Part shown: piece after piece, positions 1-12,500 of the stretch
How the letters are laid out: every line of letters starts with the position of its first letter
Position numbering within the stretch: the stretch's first letter is position 1
DNA from: Owenia fusiformis
Lineage: Eukaryota; Annelida; Polychaeta; Sabellida; Oweniidae
DNA: 64,000 bases
NCBI GenBank assembly: GCA_903813345.2
Contig: CAIIXF020000011.1
Location: 22,799,754-22,863,753, forward strand
Direction: 5' to 3'
Position numbers and translations under genes: made by a program
Notes under the pieces: model-generated
Told to the model about the DNA's origin: nothing
Seen by the model: only the letters and a program-made list of their open reading frames with translations
The model's database searches: none

Positions 1-1028
1 TTTTAAATTTGTTTGTTTGAAAAATACTACAAGCTTGCAACAAACATTCAGTGCTTTTACTGAAATTATTTTCTAATCATTTATTAAGCACTTGCATTTG
101 TCAGAGCACAGCACATATACATATATACCAGTTGTCTTGGTCTAATATACCTTATTGTGGATCCTTCTTTGTGAGAAAGCAAACCAGGAGAGCAGTATGT
201 TATTAACCAAGTTTTTTCTAATATGAAAATTAATAGCTTTCTCTTATTAAAGTGGGATGGTCTAACAGAAAACTGTTAATGGTGATAATAAAAAAGTAAC
301 AGTCTCAATATTAACACATTTTGAAAAGTAGCATATAGATGTGTTCCTAATAATCAACAAGGATTTGAAAATACTATATGAAAAATATGTTGGAGGTAGG
401 TACAATCTTCCAACATGAAATGCAAAAGTAGAAACCTCCGACAATGTTTTTTTAAACACGTCCCTTATCTGTAATAAGAACATTAAAATAATGTACCCTC
501 TGGTCCAAATAAATCTGTGAATCGCCATGAAATGCTCATAACTTTTGATAATGGAAACCATACAATTTCATGCTTTCAGGGTTTGAGAACTGTCATATTT
601 TTCAGATATTATTTTCCTGTTCTCTGTTAGCCAAAATAGTTTGAACTTTCCATGGGGCCTTTAAGCTGGTTAAGTAACTTTTATGTAGCTATTGAAATAT
701 ATTCCAAATCCTCAAAAGCACATATTCATTTTTCTTTTTTGAATGGATATTTCCTGATTTTTCTGAAATTGTCGAAATTTAAAATCAAAAGAATATTTCA
801 AGAAATTTGTAGTCGATATATTAACATATATAGTTAAAGGTAAAATGTTATTATGTAATATCTTAACATGTTTCTGCCAGCTATACCACTTATTGGTCCA
901 ATCTTAGCTCTGTTAAATTACTTATTGACATATATGTACCAAAACATCAATAAGTAATTTAGTTCAGTTAAGTCAAGTAGCATGAGTTTACTATTCATAA
1001 TATAGTGACTGTGTTTTTGTCTTTTCAG
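1..1028 (+). other. DAGLA intron, no coding sequence seen
   Basis: AT-rich sequence ending in a pyrimidine tract and AG just before the first visible DAGLA exon. No open frame here resembles the N-terminal membrane region of the enzyme, so this is read as intron. It holds one small hairpin (915-960). Confidence 0.6.
915..960. repeat. 14-bp inverted repeat (hairpin)
   Basis: Arms AAATTACTTATTGA (915-928) and TCAATAAGTAATTT (947-960) are perfectly complementary around an 18-nt loop, inside a DAGLA intron. Likely a tiny palindromic element or chance foldback. Confidence 0.6.
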
Positions 1029-4000
1029 GAAAGCAATGAGGGCCTATGAGAATAGCTGGAATAGACGATGCAACGTCCTGTTTTGTTGCGTGCAGAAAGA
1101 TCGCCACAAAGTATGTAAAGATTAGTGGGGTTGCTTGATTGGTTTGATAGACTCTGACTCCCTTGTGCCTTACTTCTCCCTTAGCTCATCAAATAGTTGT
1201 GATGTTAAAAGGGGTTCTCTTGACAATATATTAACAGTGAAATTACAATTATTGATAACAGATATGTCAAAACTCAACCCTAACACCTCCAATCTCTCTG
1301 TTATAGTCTCAAACTTTTGTGGTTGGTGTTTTGCAGCGTCTGTAACAAATGGCAGGTGTTGACATTTTTCATATTAATGCCTCATCTCTATATAAAATAT
1401 GTTATTGTCAGCCTCTGGTTATAAACCAAGGGTTTTCTGCATAACTAGATAATAACTGATAACAGTAGTAATTCTACCGAAAGCTTCAATTTTATTATCG
1501 TATGCTTTGATAGTTTGATAGTGAATAAATAACATGGCTTTCCCATTATGGTTTTGTAAAAGCCTCAAGGGAGAAATTGGGGTTATCAAAGGCAGAACAT
1601 AATCTCATATAAAACTCTGGATATCATTGTGACATTCATTCATACTGTCATATGTCAGATGCTGATAATGGTGTTTTATGCAAATACTAATGGCAAATAT
1701 TCTAATCTGGTTTCAGTTTTAATTTGCTTTTTGTGGATAAACTGCCAGCCATACTTAAATTGTTGATTAAATTCATTGATTCCTTTTGAATTTATTTCAG
1801 TTTTTTATTGTTATAGTCTCCAACTATTTTGTTTATGGTGCAGGCCCGTAGCCAGGGGGGGTTCGCAGGGTTCGGGCGAACCCCCCCCCCCCCTGGCCAA
1901 AAATTCTTTCAAAATCATGCAGTTTTTGACCATTTTGAGCACTTCTCTAGTGATTTTAGCCTAATTTGGGCCAAAATTGTCAAATGTGAACCCCCCTGGA
2001 AATTTTTGAAAATTGAACCCCCCCTTGGCAAATCCTGGCTACGGGCCTGTGGTGTTTGGTGTTTTGCAGTTGGTGTCCAGTGGTTGATGTTCAGTGTCGG
2101 TAACAAATGGGGACATTTTACATGTTAATGCACAGTTATAAAAAAGTGAAAATATTTTGGTTATGGTTTTGTCTCCCCTTTAAATGAAATTTGAAAAAGG
2201 TCTTCCTCGATATTAAAATGAATTATTGGTGTTGTATTTTTCAGAATTCTTTCACTGAAATCGCTAAACTGTTCACTGAATTCTTCCGTGACTTAGATGT
2301 CGTCCCATCAGATGTCGTAGCTGGCTTAGTACTTCTGAGACGTCATCAGAAAATGCGACGAAAAACAGTTGTTGCACAGGTATGGGAAAAAGCATTTTGT
2401 ACTACATTTGATTCTTCTTAATTTTATACACCATTCATGCAAAATACCACTCTTTGATTCTCAACTTTTGTATCTGTAACAAATGGTCACACTGAATTCG
2501 GCATGTTAATGTTTTGTTTCGCTGGTCTGTTTTAGGTTACAATGAAATAAATTTGAGATTGGATCCAATGTGATTTCAGAATATTGCTCCAATATTGAAT
2601 TTTTGTTATTATCTTAAGGCCAGTGATGACATCTATTGTTTTATTGCAACTATTAACGATTTTTTCAGATATTGCAGATGTTATTTACACATACCCGTAA
2701 TATTAAATGTTGTAGTTTTGTAATATTTAATGAGGAATAAAACACCTTATCCTTCAAATTGTCTTTGAAAAATATATGTATCATATTTGAACTTTGTTTC
2801 TTATTACAATTTTAGGCCTCCAATGATGTCTACCAATTCTTATCTGGAGTCTCCATTCGCCCTGACTCCCGTTTCCTTTGTCTAAAAGATCCTGTTGAAT
2901 TGACAGAATTTAAGAAAGTAGTTCACTTTATGAAGTATGCTCTTGCAGCATACGGCTGGCCTCTTTACATTATGACTAATCCTGGAACAGGACTTTGTGG
3001 ATTGTGCTCACAGTTAGCGTAAGTTAATAAATGTGTCTTTGCAATCAGTGATTTTAAACTCATTTGGTCACCCAGGATCAACATTTGTGACTGGTTTAAA
3101 TGTTTATAGCCAAAAATACATTAAGATGTTACTCTTTTTGTAATTGTGACCAGAGGGTGACATTTTGTAATGTAATTGCCTTATAATCCTTTAGATTTCA
3201 ACTGCATTGTAGCTCTTAGGCCAATAGCCAACTTTTGCCCTCCACACAAAATCAACTTTTCCAAAAATTCCAGGGGAGTCACATTTAACAACCTTGGCTC
3301 AAAATTGATTGAAAAAGGCTCAGAATGGTGAAAAACTGCATAACATTGGAAGATATTTTGGTTCCCTTGAAGCCCCTGAACTCCCCTCCCCCTCCCCCAA
3401 GCTACGGGACTTTATTTGTTATTGTATTTCAGGTGTTGCTGCTGTATTCCTTCCTGTAGCAACAGAGGCCATCAACACAGTATAGTGATAGGAGACAACT
3501 GCTGCCAGTGTAACTTTGCTGCATTAAAACAACAGAGTGGTCTCAAGACTATAGACATTGTATATGCAACCTATCATGTGGATGTAAGTACGGAGTGGTC
3601 TCAAGACTATAGACATTGTATATGCAACCTATCATGTGGATGTAAGTACGGAGTGGTCTCAAGACTATAGACATTGTATATGCAACCTATCATGTGGATG
3701 TAAGTACGGAGTGGTCTCAAGACTATAGACATTGTATATGCAACCTATCATGTAGATGTAAGTACAGAGTGGTCTCCTCAAGTCTATAGACATTGAAAAT
3801 ACAACCTATTACATGGATGCATGTACGGAGTGGTCTCAAGTGTTTAGATATTGTATATGTTTAAGTTCCCATCAACTTTCTCCTGGTAAATTATCCTCAC
3901 AGACCTTTAATCTAAATGACCCAGCAAATGCCTATATATTACAGATTGGGGAGACTCCATTCTTTGTTGCTGTGGACCATGAAGAACAGAAAGTTGTGAT

Positions 4001-7000
4001 ATGTATTAGAGGAACTCTCTCTCTACAAGATGTCCTCACAGATCTTAAGGCAGATGCTGAACCGCTTCCATTAGATCCCCTTCGTGAAGACTGGCTAGGT
4101 CATAAGGTAGGTAATTGTAGAACAAGTGCAACAGCAAGGGTTTAGTTAGGGTCAACAATTGGTGTGGCAAATGGGAATATAGATGCAAACTTTGGCTAAT
4201 ACTGCTACCTTTGGACTTAATTTCCACAGTTTGACTTTAAATTTTGTGCATGCATTACAAAGGACCAGTGATCATGTCTTGAGACGCAGCGTAGTGTGGA
4301 ATGAAAAAGGATATTTATTACTATTCTGTAATTACATTGGTCAAAAATCATTAAGAGTAGATTTCATAAAAGTAAATGTTCATTTCTATGATTCAATAAT
4401 AATATTCCATTTTATAATTAAGGCTTGGTTGAGAGATGTGTCTGTAACTATGTGTTTTAATGTTCATTAAAATGTTCATGTTTAATTAATGTGAAATAAA
4501 AATAGCTTTGTTAAAAGATATGTCAGAATTTAATAAATACTACACTAGCTTGGATAATCAACTTCATTGAAAAAACAAAATATTCTTTGTGTTTTGCAGG
4601 GCATGGTGCAGGCTGCTGTGTATATTAAACAAAAACTAAAGGAGGAAATGATTCTCTCTCAGGCATTTGGTAGAGACCTTGTAAGTGGAGATTATCTTCA
4701 CTAAACTACATTTGACCTACTTTCAGTGATTATCAAGTTATCATCATTTACATACCTTCTCATCTGGCAGGATTTGTGTATTTATTGAAAATCGAGATAT
4801 TTACTTGGTATGATAATCAAATGACAATCAGTATATGTGGTCTACTTTCGAAGAAATATAGTGATGCATGATTCTTTGAATTTTTAATCGTACCGGTAAT
4901 TGTTGCTCTACTAATGCTTATTATCCATGCACCTATAATATCTTCCTGACCATTTGCACCTGTAGGTAGAATGAATCCTGTGTATGGGACACCTCATTTA
5001 CTGACCAAAAATTGTTCATTGTAGACTTGTCACCTCTCAGAAAGGATTTGTTATCATGTTATTTAAATCTTCTTAAAACTGTTTATGTTGACAGGTTACC
5101 TCACATAGAAATGTTCCAATCTGACATGTTTACTGTGCATCATTTTGTTTATGTACACCATTGGCTGTTAGTCTATGACTGTACAACCTTATCATATTGC
5201 AGGACAGGGGAACTCAGCAGTATGACTTGGTGCTAGTAGGCCACTCATTGGGGGCTGGTACAGCTGCTATATTGGCCATACTTCTACAACAGGAACACCC
5301 TAATCTACATTGTTACTCATATTCTCCCCCTGGGGGATTACTAAGGTAAGTTTCTGATGATGTGATGTGAACATAAAATGATTCCATTGAAATATTCCAA
5401 TTAATATGACATATACACATACACACGGCAGCCTTTTGCGTGAGTAATGGACCCCTCAACTCATTTAAACAAGCTTAATTTCTTGACACTTCTAGCAAAT
5501 CTGACTAAACTTAGAACAAACAAAGCTTGGATCTGATTGAATGCTCTAATTCACCCAGTTTAACATTGGAAAATCACAACAAACTTGAATTTTTGAAATA
5601 AATTATGTGCCCTATTGCAAGTCTGTAACGCAAGTCTGTATTTATTTCAGTGCTAATACAGTTGAAGAAACTAAATCATTCATCACAAGCGTTGTTGTTG
5701 CCAAGGACGTCATTCCAAGGATCGGTCTTTACCAGATGGAAGCTCTCAGGACTGACCTGATCAGCGTTATCAAGAAAAGTGATGATCCTAAGGTAAGGTC
5801 ATAACAGGATAGTTAGGTCAAGGTCATAAGCGGATGGTGAGGCCAAGGTCATTAAAGGATGGTGATATCAAGGTCATTAAAGGATTGTTAGGTCAAGGTC
5901 ATTACAGGGTGGTGAAGTCAAGATCTTTAAAGGAAGGTGAGGTCAAGGTCATAACAGGGTGGTGATCTATAAAGGAACCTCTAAGTTGTTCATTATATCA
6001 CTCTCAATGATGTTTCAGTTGATCTGAAAACTACTTTCAGTGCTATTTTCACTTTCAATGGAGGACCACATTTGTTTTGTATTATATGATGTGTCAATGA
6101 TTCTTTTATCACCCTTCTACGTGTAGTATATGGTGACAGCAATTTTGAGTGCATTACCTTACACTTCAAACCAATACTTTACATTTCAGTATTCAATTTA
6201 CACTTCACAGCAATATTTTACATAATGTGTACTACTTTATACTTCAGATTCAGAGCAAAACTTTACAGTTCAATATTGAATTTACACTTAAGAGCATTAT
6301 ACTTAACAGTTTGATATTGAATTTACACTTAAGAGCATTATACTTAACAGTTTGATATTGAATTTACACTTAAGAGCATTATACTTTACAGTTTGATATT
6401 GAATTTACACTTAAGAGCATTATACTTTACAGTTTGATATTGAATTTACACTTAAGAGCATTATACTTTATAGTTTGATATTGAATTTACACTTTAGAGC
6501 AGAATTTTACACTTTAGAGCAAAATTTTACACTTTAGAGCAAAATTTTACACTTCAAAGTAATGCTTTAGACTTCAGTGTAATACTTTATACTACATAGC
6601 GATACTTTACAGTTTGATATTGAATTTACACTTCAGAGCAATATTTTACACTTCATAGCAACACTTTACACTTCAATTGTTAATATTTCAGTGGAAGACT
6701 ATATTTGGAACAATGCTATGCTGTGGACCTGACCCAGAGCCTAGTATACTTCAGATGTGTGAATACCAGAAAGAGAAGGAGAAACGCATGGCTGAATTCA
6801 GCCTCCACCCCAGTGATTCCCAGATTGCCCTGACGACACACACCCCGTTGTTCCCACCTGGGAGGATTATACACATAGTCAGGAACCACCCAAAAAAGAC
6901 AGGGTAACTAATTCTTATAAATTTCTAAAGGGATCTTACTTTTCTATGCTGAAGAAAATCAAAAATAACTTGACTGACTATGGATAGAGACAGAAAATAT

Positions 7001-9555
7001 ATTTTTGATGGGAAAATGTAAAACAATGAATCAATGAAAAACTCATCCTAGCCAGTTCTTAGCAGTCTGGATGATACTGATATTGAACTTGTTGCTGTTA
7101 CATTTTAATAAGTCAGTAGGCTGTGGGACTTTGAAAAGTGTTCCACTTATGGAGTTGTTTCACTTTACAGGTTTAACTGTACATGTACATATATTCACTG
7201 TTCTAGGTGTAGTGAACCTGACCCTGTCTACCAAGCCCTTTGGGTTGAGAACAGTGACCTTGATGAAGTCCTCATATCCCCCACTATGATCAATGACCAT
7301 ATGCCTGATAATGTCATGGATGCTTTGGAAAAGGTAACTTGCCTGTTGTTATTTATATGTCCCGTAATGGCTGCTTTAGCCTTTGTAATTAAATTTTCCC
7401 CCAGGCCAACTTATTAATTGTTATTAAACTTATTTGCTCTTAATTTTTTTGAAAAATGTTGAATAAATGTAATAAATATCTCAAAATGTAGTGATATTTG
7501 AGTATTACTTAGTTCAGTTTTTCAAGTATTGATATCCACAGATAAATATAAACCATATCCTTCTGGATTTGATACCATCTACACAACAAATACATATAAC
7601 AAATTGTATTATTAGCCATGACTGGTCAGTGGTCATATGTCAATTTCAATTCAATTCAATTCAATTTCAATTTATTCCTTAATAATATAATAAAATACAG
7701 TACATATAAAAGGTTTAACAGGTGACATAATTTCTGATGTTTATACCCGTACATGTTAAAGCATAATATTACGAATATTAAGAGCAAGGTAAGGTCAAGG
7801 AATTATCAAACATATCAGGATTAAGTTTTGTCTAAGAAAATATCGAAGAGGGGGTGTTGGTGGGGGAGGTGCATCACAGATATAAATATACCAAGGTTTA
7901 GTGTCCAGTACCCAGGCTTTGAGTTATATTTATATATCATTTTTATAAATATGTTAGGTTGATAACTTTTAACTTCAATTAATCATGTATAATGAGAATT
8001 CCTGAGTGATGTTATCACATTTTAATCCATTCTGCTTTATTTTACAAATAAATTACATTTTCAGGTGCTGATTACAGTGGGTCCAGCAAAGCCAACTCGC
8101 AAACTCACTGAGGCAGAACGTAAAGCTCTCCTGACATCTGACACCCCAGAATCCACGCTAGAACGGGAGAGCATCCAACCAGTGTTTCTAGAGCCTGACT
8201 ATCTGTCCCCCAGGGGCCTTGATCACTCTAGGGGTAATAGATCAAGCGGCGCCTATAGCGAAGGAAATAATAGTCTCAGTTGGGATTATACATCACCACT
8301 TGAGGCTGATATTGCCGATATGCGTACACGGAAATCCACTCGTCCTCATTCTGACATCAAACTTGAGCTCCTCCCACCTGGTGATGATTGGCAGAATGAC
8401 AATGCCCCTTTAGCGACGCCTGAAACCCTGTCGCTGTTATCTGATACATCAAGTTTGGATTCTCATAGTTTGCGTGGAAGTTTTAAAAGTGGATATCAGA
8501 AGTTATTGAATGGGCAGAATAAAATGGACCCCATACAACAGAGCCCTCTGAGGCAGGCAAAACCTGAGGGCTACTGTTACTATGTAAAACCCAAGGAAGA
8601 GTCCTCAGGGGCAGCAGACTCTGATAATTTCTATGCCCCAAGGGATTATAGCCCTACTAGAAGAGGGTTTACCCTGGAGGGCACCCCACCCCTGGCTCAG
8701 TCCACGCCTTATAAGAACCAGGTGACCACTAGGGCCTCTGTTGAGCCAAATACAGCCCCTGGAGGCCACAACCCCACTGGAGACCACATAGCCCTTCATA
8801 GACACCCTTTACCAAATGGAACAGTATCCCCATCACCAATTAAGTCCCAAAAGAACTTAAATGGTAATGGAGAAATCGATTCTGGATTAGAGAATGACGA
8901 AACACCAACATATTCCGATCTTAGCCAAAAAATTGCCAGATCTAATTCTACTGATAATTATAAATTAACTTTCGAAGAAGACGCAGATTCTTCTTTCCAG
9001 AATGAACCTACCTATACACGTCATTCTCCGGATTCAGGTGACTACCAGGTACTTTATAGTCCCGTCGAGGGTCATTATTCCCATGGGGGCAGGGGCTACC
9101 CACACGGAGGCTACTTCCCCCAGGGTGTGTCAGGAAATGCACATATCCCCGCACTTAAACCTGATATGGAACTAGAATATCATAATGGCATGAATGATCA
9201 GCCCCAGCCTGGGACTACCCCTTCATCCTCACCCCTACACCCCCCTACTGTAAAACTATCTGAATCTGACTCCCATATAATAGACTTGGATAGAGAACAA
9301 ACTTTACATAGAACCAAAGAAGAGCCTAATATTCCTCATTTAACGGATAATAACATGATTTTTGCAGACATAAACAACAAACATCATGATAAACTAACCA
9401 GGAATGCTAGTTCTCCCGACAATTGGCAGGTTGATTCAACATTGAATACTCCAGAGGACGAATATGGTTGTAAGATTAAAGTGCCGTCACAATGTTCCGA
9501 TGATGTTTATTTGACTGATCTAAATGCTCTTGGTATGGAAGAGACCAATGTTTAA
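1029..9555 (+). CDS. DAGLA: sn1-specific diacylglycerol lipase alpha (3' part, 11 exons)
   Basis: Exons read from the sequence: 1029-1110, 2245-2379, 2816-3018, 3433-3583, 3945-4106, 4600-4680, 5203-5345, 5651-5792, 6692-6903, 7207-7333, 8065-9555. All have AG/GT borders and compatible phases; about 975 residues are visible. The enzyme cleaves diacylglycerol to 2-arachidonoylglycerol at the plasma membrane. Seen: YALAAYGWP, a Cys-rich insert (CCCCIPSC), [11 protein letters not shown], and [10 protein letters not shown] with the nucleophile Ser codon at 5245-5247. AKDVIPRIG carries the Asp (5706-5708) and [13 protein letters not shown] the family His (6872-6874). The last exon alone encodes a ~496-residue low-complexity tail, as in DAGLA and not DAGLB. 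The first visible exon corresponds to roughly residue 185 of the vertebrate protein, so the four N-terminal membrane segments must be encoded upstream of the window. The tail shows no clear PPxxF Homer motif. Family assignment is very secure; alpha versus beta rests on the tail. Confidence 0.95.
1303..1376 (-). repeat. Dispersed repeat family R1, partial copy
   Basis: Shares ACAAATGGCAGGTG and flanking words with the reverse complement of the copies at 13632-13775 and 34960-35109. Non-coding interspersed element in a DAGLA intron; another short relic is at 2463-2512. Confidence 0.55.
1807..2125 (-). repeat. R1 copy interrupted by a MITE
   Basis: 1807-1840 and 2050-2125 together match the R1 family (copies at 13632-13775 and 34960-35109, opposite orientation). 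The copy is split by the MITE at 1841-2049, so R1 was here first. Confidence 0.6.
1841..2049. mobile_element. MITE with 16-bp terminal inverted repeats
   Basis: Starts CAGGCCCGTAGCCAGG (1841-1856) and ends with its exact reverse complement (2034-2049). It is flanked by a 5-bp direct repeat TGGTG (1836-1840 and 2050-2054). The interior has long C and G runs and no protein. Elements with this CCCGTAGCCAGG terminus are common in invertebrate genomes and often produce spurious predicted proteins. Non-autonomous DNA transposon; the superfamily is not assigned. Related relics lie at 3220-3408 and 56318-56390. Confidence 0.85.
3220..3408 (-). mobile_element. Degenerate copy of the CCCGTAGC MITE
   Basis: Read on the minus strand it begins like the 1841 element (CCCGTAGC followed by G-rich sequence) and keeps the interior word around GAAAAACTGCAT. 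No intact inverted repeats or target duplication remain. It lies in the DAGLA intron just before exon 3433. Confidence 0.5.
3534..3860 (+). repeat. 58-bp tandem repeat built from a DAGLA exon end and its splice donor
   Basis: Six units (AGTGG word at 3536, 3594, 3652, 3710, 3768, 3829). The first unit is the last 50 bp of exon 3433-3583 plus its donor GAT|GTAAGTAC. Units 2-4 also carry GAT|GTAAGTA, giving GT sites at 3642, 3700 and 3758. The last unit has lost its donor. Units 1-3 differ by about one base, so the expansion is recent. Confidence 0.95.
5790..5965 (+). repeat. ~30-bp tandem repeat starting at a DAGLA splice donor
   Basis: Degenerate units of the type GGTCAAGGTCATTAAAGG repeat from the donor of exon 5651-5792 (AAG|GTAAGGTCAT) into the intron. 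The first unit overlaps the splice site itself. Confidence 0.75.
6150..6690 (+). repeat. AT-rich 41-bp minisatellite in a DAGLA intron
   Basis: TTTGATATTGAATTTACAC recurs at 6310, 6351, 6392, 6433 and 6474 with 41-bp spacing, flanked by more degenerate units with ACACTT words. It runs up to the acceptor of exon 6692-6903. Non-coding. Confidence 0.9.
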
Positions 9556-12500
9556 TCACTAGAGCTTATTTCTATGACCCTCTCCACTGGAGATACCTTC
9601 CCACGTGACCCCATCACATGATAATGGTTCATTCAATGCGACCTAATCACAAGAGGCATTATCCATTGTAATACCACAGGTTATATTATATCCCATAATT
9701 CTTGTCACTGGAGATACCTTCCCACGTGAGGCATCTTATCATATGACCTTACATACCCATGAGGCTTCATCCAGTGTGAGCCAATCACAAGAGGATTATC
9801 CCGTGATACTTAGAGGTTATATCCCATGATCCTCTAAATGGGAAGTTTCATCACCACATGAGCCATTGTAACATGTGACTTTAAAATTTAAAACTGTGGG
9901 AATCATTTATATTTACATGTAATTTAAATCTTAGATACAAAGCTTCTGTTCTTTTAAGCTTACTTCAAATCTGAAAATCTTAAAACTTCTAATGATCCTT
10001 ACAAAATTAAGAATTCATATAGAACACTGCAATACCCCAGGATTTTTGTCTCAAGTTGGTGCAAAGTTCTCATATATACATGTATTCACATTTCTGACCA
10101 AAGTTGGTCAACAATTATGTTTTTTCATATTTTTCTCATTTTCACTGGAACTTGAACAAATAGATTCTCAGTTGGGTGCAAACCTGTTTTGAAAATCTCA
10201 AGTGGGTACAGTTCCCCTTTGCTTCTATTCACTTCAGGAGATCAATCTTTGCTATATTTGCCATAGCCTCTTCCATTGAAGCTCTGAAACTACGCAAGTC
10301 CTGGGAAGAATAAGCCGGAAAATAAGAAAGTATATACATGAATATAGATGTCTAATGTTGACATCTATGCAAGAACTGCTTAATCTAAACTTATTCACAC
10401 TTTTCTGGCTTTTGCCACTTAACTTATTTATGTTTACTCTAAGTGTAATTCTGCCTATATCCAATTTTAAGGGCAAGGGGCTAATGATTTTATGTCATAT
10501 TGGTTAAACCTGGGGACCATTTCTATACATATTTTTAACTCAAAAATTCATGGGCCCATTCTTGTTGCCATTGATATCAAAATGTGGCAATAGACTCATG
10601 AATTCATTAATTGAAGAATTGTAAATAAACTTCACATTTATAATGTACTTATTGTACTCAGCCTACAGCATTAAGGTGGACCTAGTTGGATATCTTTGCA
10701 CATAATAGTGTCACTCATTCTATGCTGCCTACCTTACTTAAAGATGCAGTCCTTCTCTATTATAAGTTTGGTCTGTTGGACTGTCTCATTCAACATATGC
10801 TTACTCAGTTGTACATAATGCCTTGCTATGGAATATGTGGAATATGAAAAATACTGGAATGCTAGTCAAGATTTTATAATTGCACCTAATCATTGTCTGT
10901 AAAAGTGGTAATGAGGTACATGTATCTACATATTATGAGATGGATTTTGCAGTACTTGCCTCCCTATTACTGAGATTAATCAGAACGTTTATTATTATAA
11001 AATACTTTTTATACCATACACAAACATTTTATCGATATAAATAATTTAGACACTCATGTCATTAAGCATGTTTTTCACCAGAAACATTTTTTTTTTATCT
11101 CTAAAATCTGTATAAGAGAGGAAGGTGTAAATGGATTAGGCAAGTTGAAATAGTTTTAGATTTACATCAGAATTAATGCATTTCTGTGGAATTTTGACAG
11201 GGCAAGCCTCCCCTGCCTCATGCTTAACCATGTACATGATCTTACACGATGTTAAATGGTGTCTGTCTCCATTATATGTGGGCCTATATATAAGTAGACA
11301 CTGTAATTATGTATAAAATACACATTCATTAATGTATATGTTTACTGAACATGAAAATATGACGTTTTTTATTTTTATATTTATTAATTTAAAGCATATT
11401 GACATTGCATGATATTGATATATTGAAAGTTTTCTTAAACTTACATTTATGAAATCATTAAATGGGCATCTAAAGTTGTAGTTATTATTATGTACATGTA
11501 TCCAAACTGTTTATATTTTTTGAAATTCAATTATTTTGCAGTATTAAATGACAAAGGCAAATAGGAAAAGGGAATATGTGTTAATAGAGAAAAGTAAACA
11601 TCTGGTAGCTAAATAATCAAAATGGATGCCTTACCAGTTGAAATCTGGCTTGACTGTTAAGATGTTATTATTTAGAAAATGAGACAAAATCATTTCCAAA
11701 TGAGACAAACTATGACAAACGAATGCATATTTGCATAGTTTATGTTCAGAAAGAGGGGGAATTAACCCAGCATTCAAAGAATCTCTCCATGTAGAGTTGA
11801 GCCTGACTTGACTGTTTAGAAGTTCTTAGAAAATATGTAGAGTTCAGTGTTAATTCATCTCCAAAATTGAGACAATCTATGATAAATGAATGCATATTAA
11901 TAGCAGTTCCATGCTATAATCAAATACATGATCTTAGGAATTGAATTCCAGTGTGTATAGTTTGTGTACAAAAAGAGGGCAAATAACCCAGAATTCAAAG
12001 AACCTGTCTACATGTAGAGTTGAGCCGAGAGGTTCATCTTTACACAGAGATAGATTTTTCATTGCATACTGGTTTTTCCTGTCATCTTTGTTCAAAATTA
12101 GTATTTAATTGTATATTTCTAGTTTCTACAAGAAAATCAAGTATGGAAATAAGGTGTTGTGATCGTTACCAGGGCAATTGGATATATAAGTACTGTACAT
12201 GTATATTGGCTGGGGACTTTTAAAGTATTGAAAAAGTGTGCAATGGAATACATGCCAGGAATACATGTATACCATTTTTATTAAATTTTACATGATTTAG
12301 TGAATTTACATAATTTAGTGCCATTTTTTGTATAAGTAGTTGCAGAAAAGATGCACATGTACAAACATACTACTGAATATTGAAATTAGAAATTATCATT
12401 TAAATCGCCTTATTTTTATTTGTATTATTATTTCCTGAAATGAAGCATTAAAAAACATGAGTAAATCTTATTTATATAGGGGAATAAAATAATGGTTCTC

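Noticed and set aside
1776-2128. Three overlapping frames with poly-Pro and GPVARGG-type peptides
   Set aside because: They translate the MITE at 1841-2049, a well-known source of false proteins.
3813-4145. A 110-codon frame running from the repeat array through DAGLA exon 3945-4106
   Set aside because: Only 3945-4106 matches the family; the upstream part is intron read in frame with a proper AG acceptor at 3943-3944.
7640-7670. TTCAA microsatellite-like tract
   Set aside because: Short, imperfect and common in AT-rich introns.
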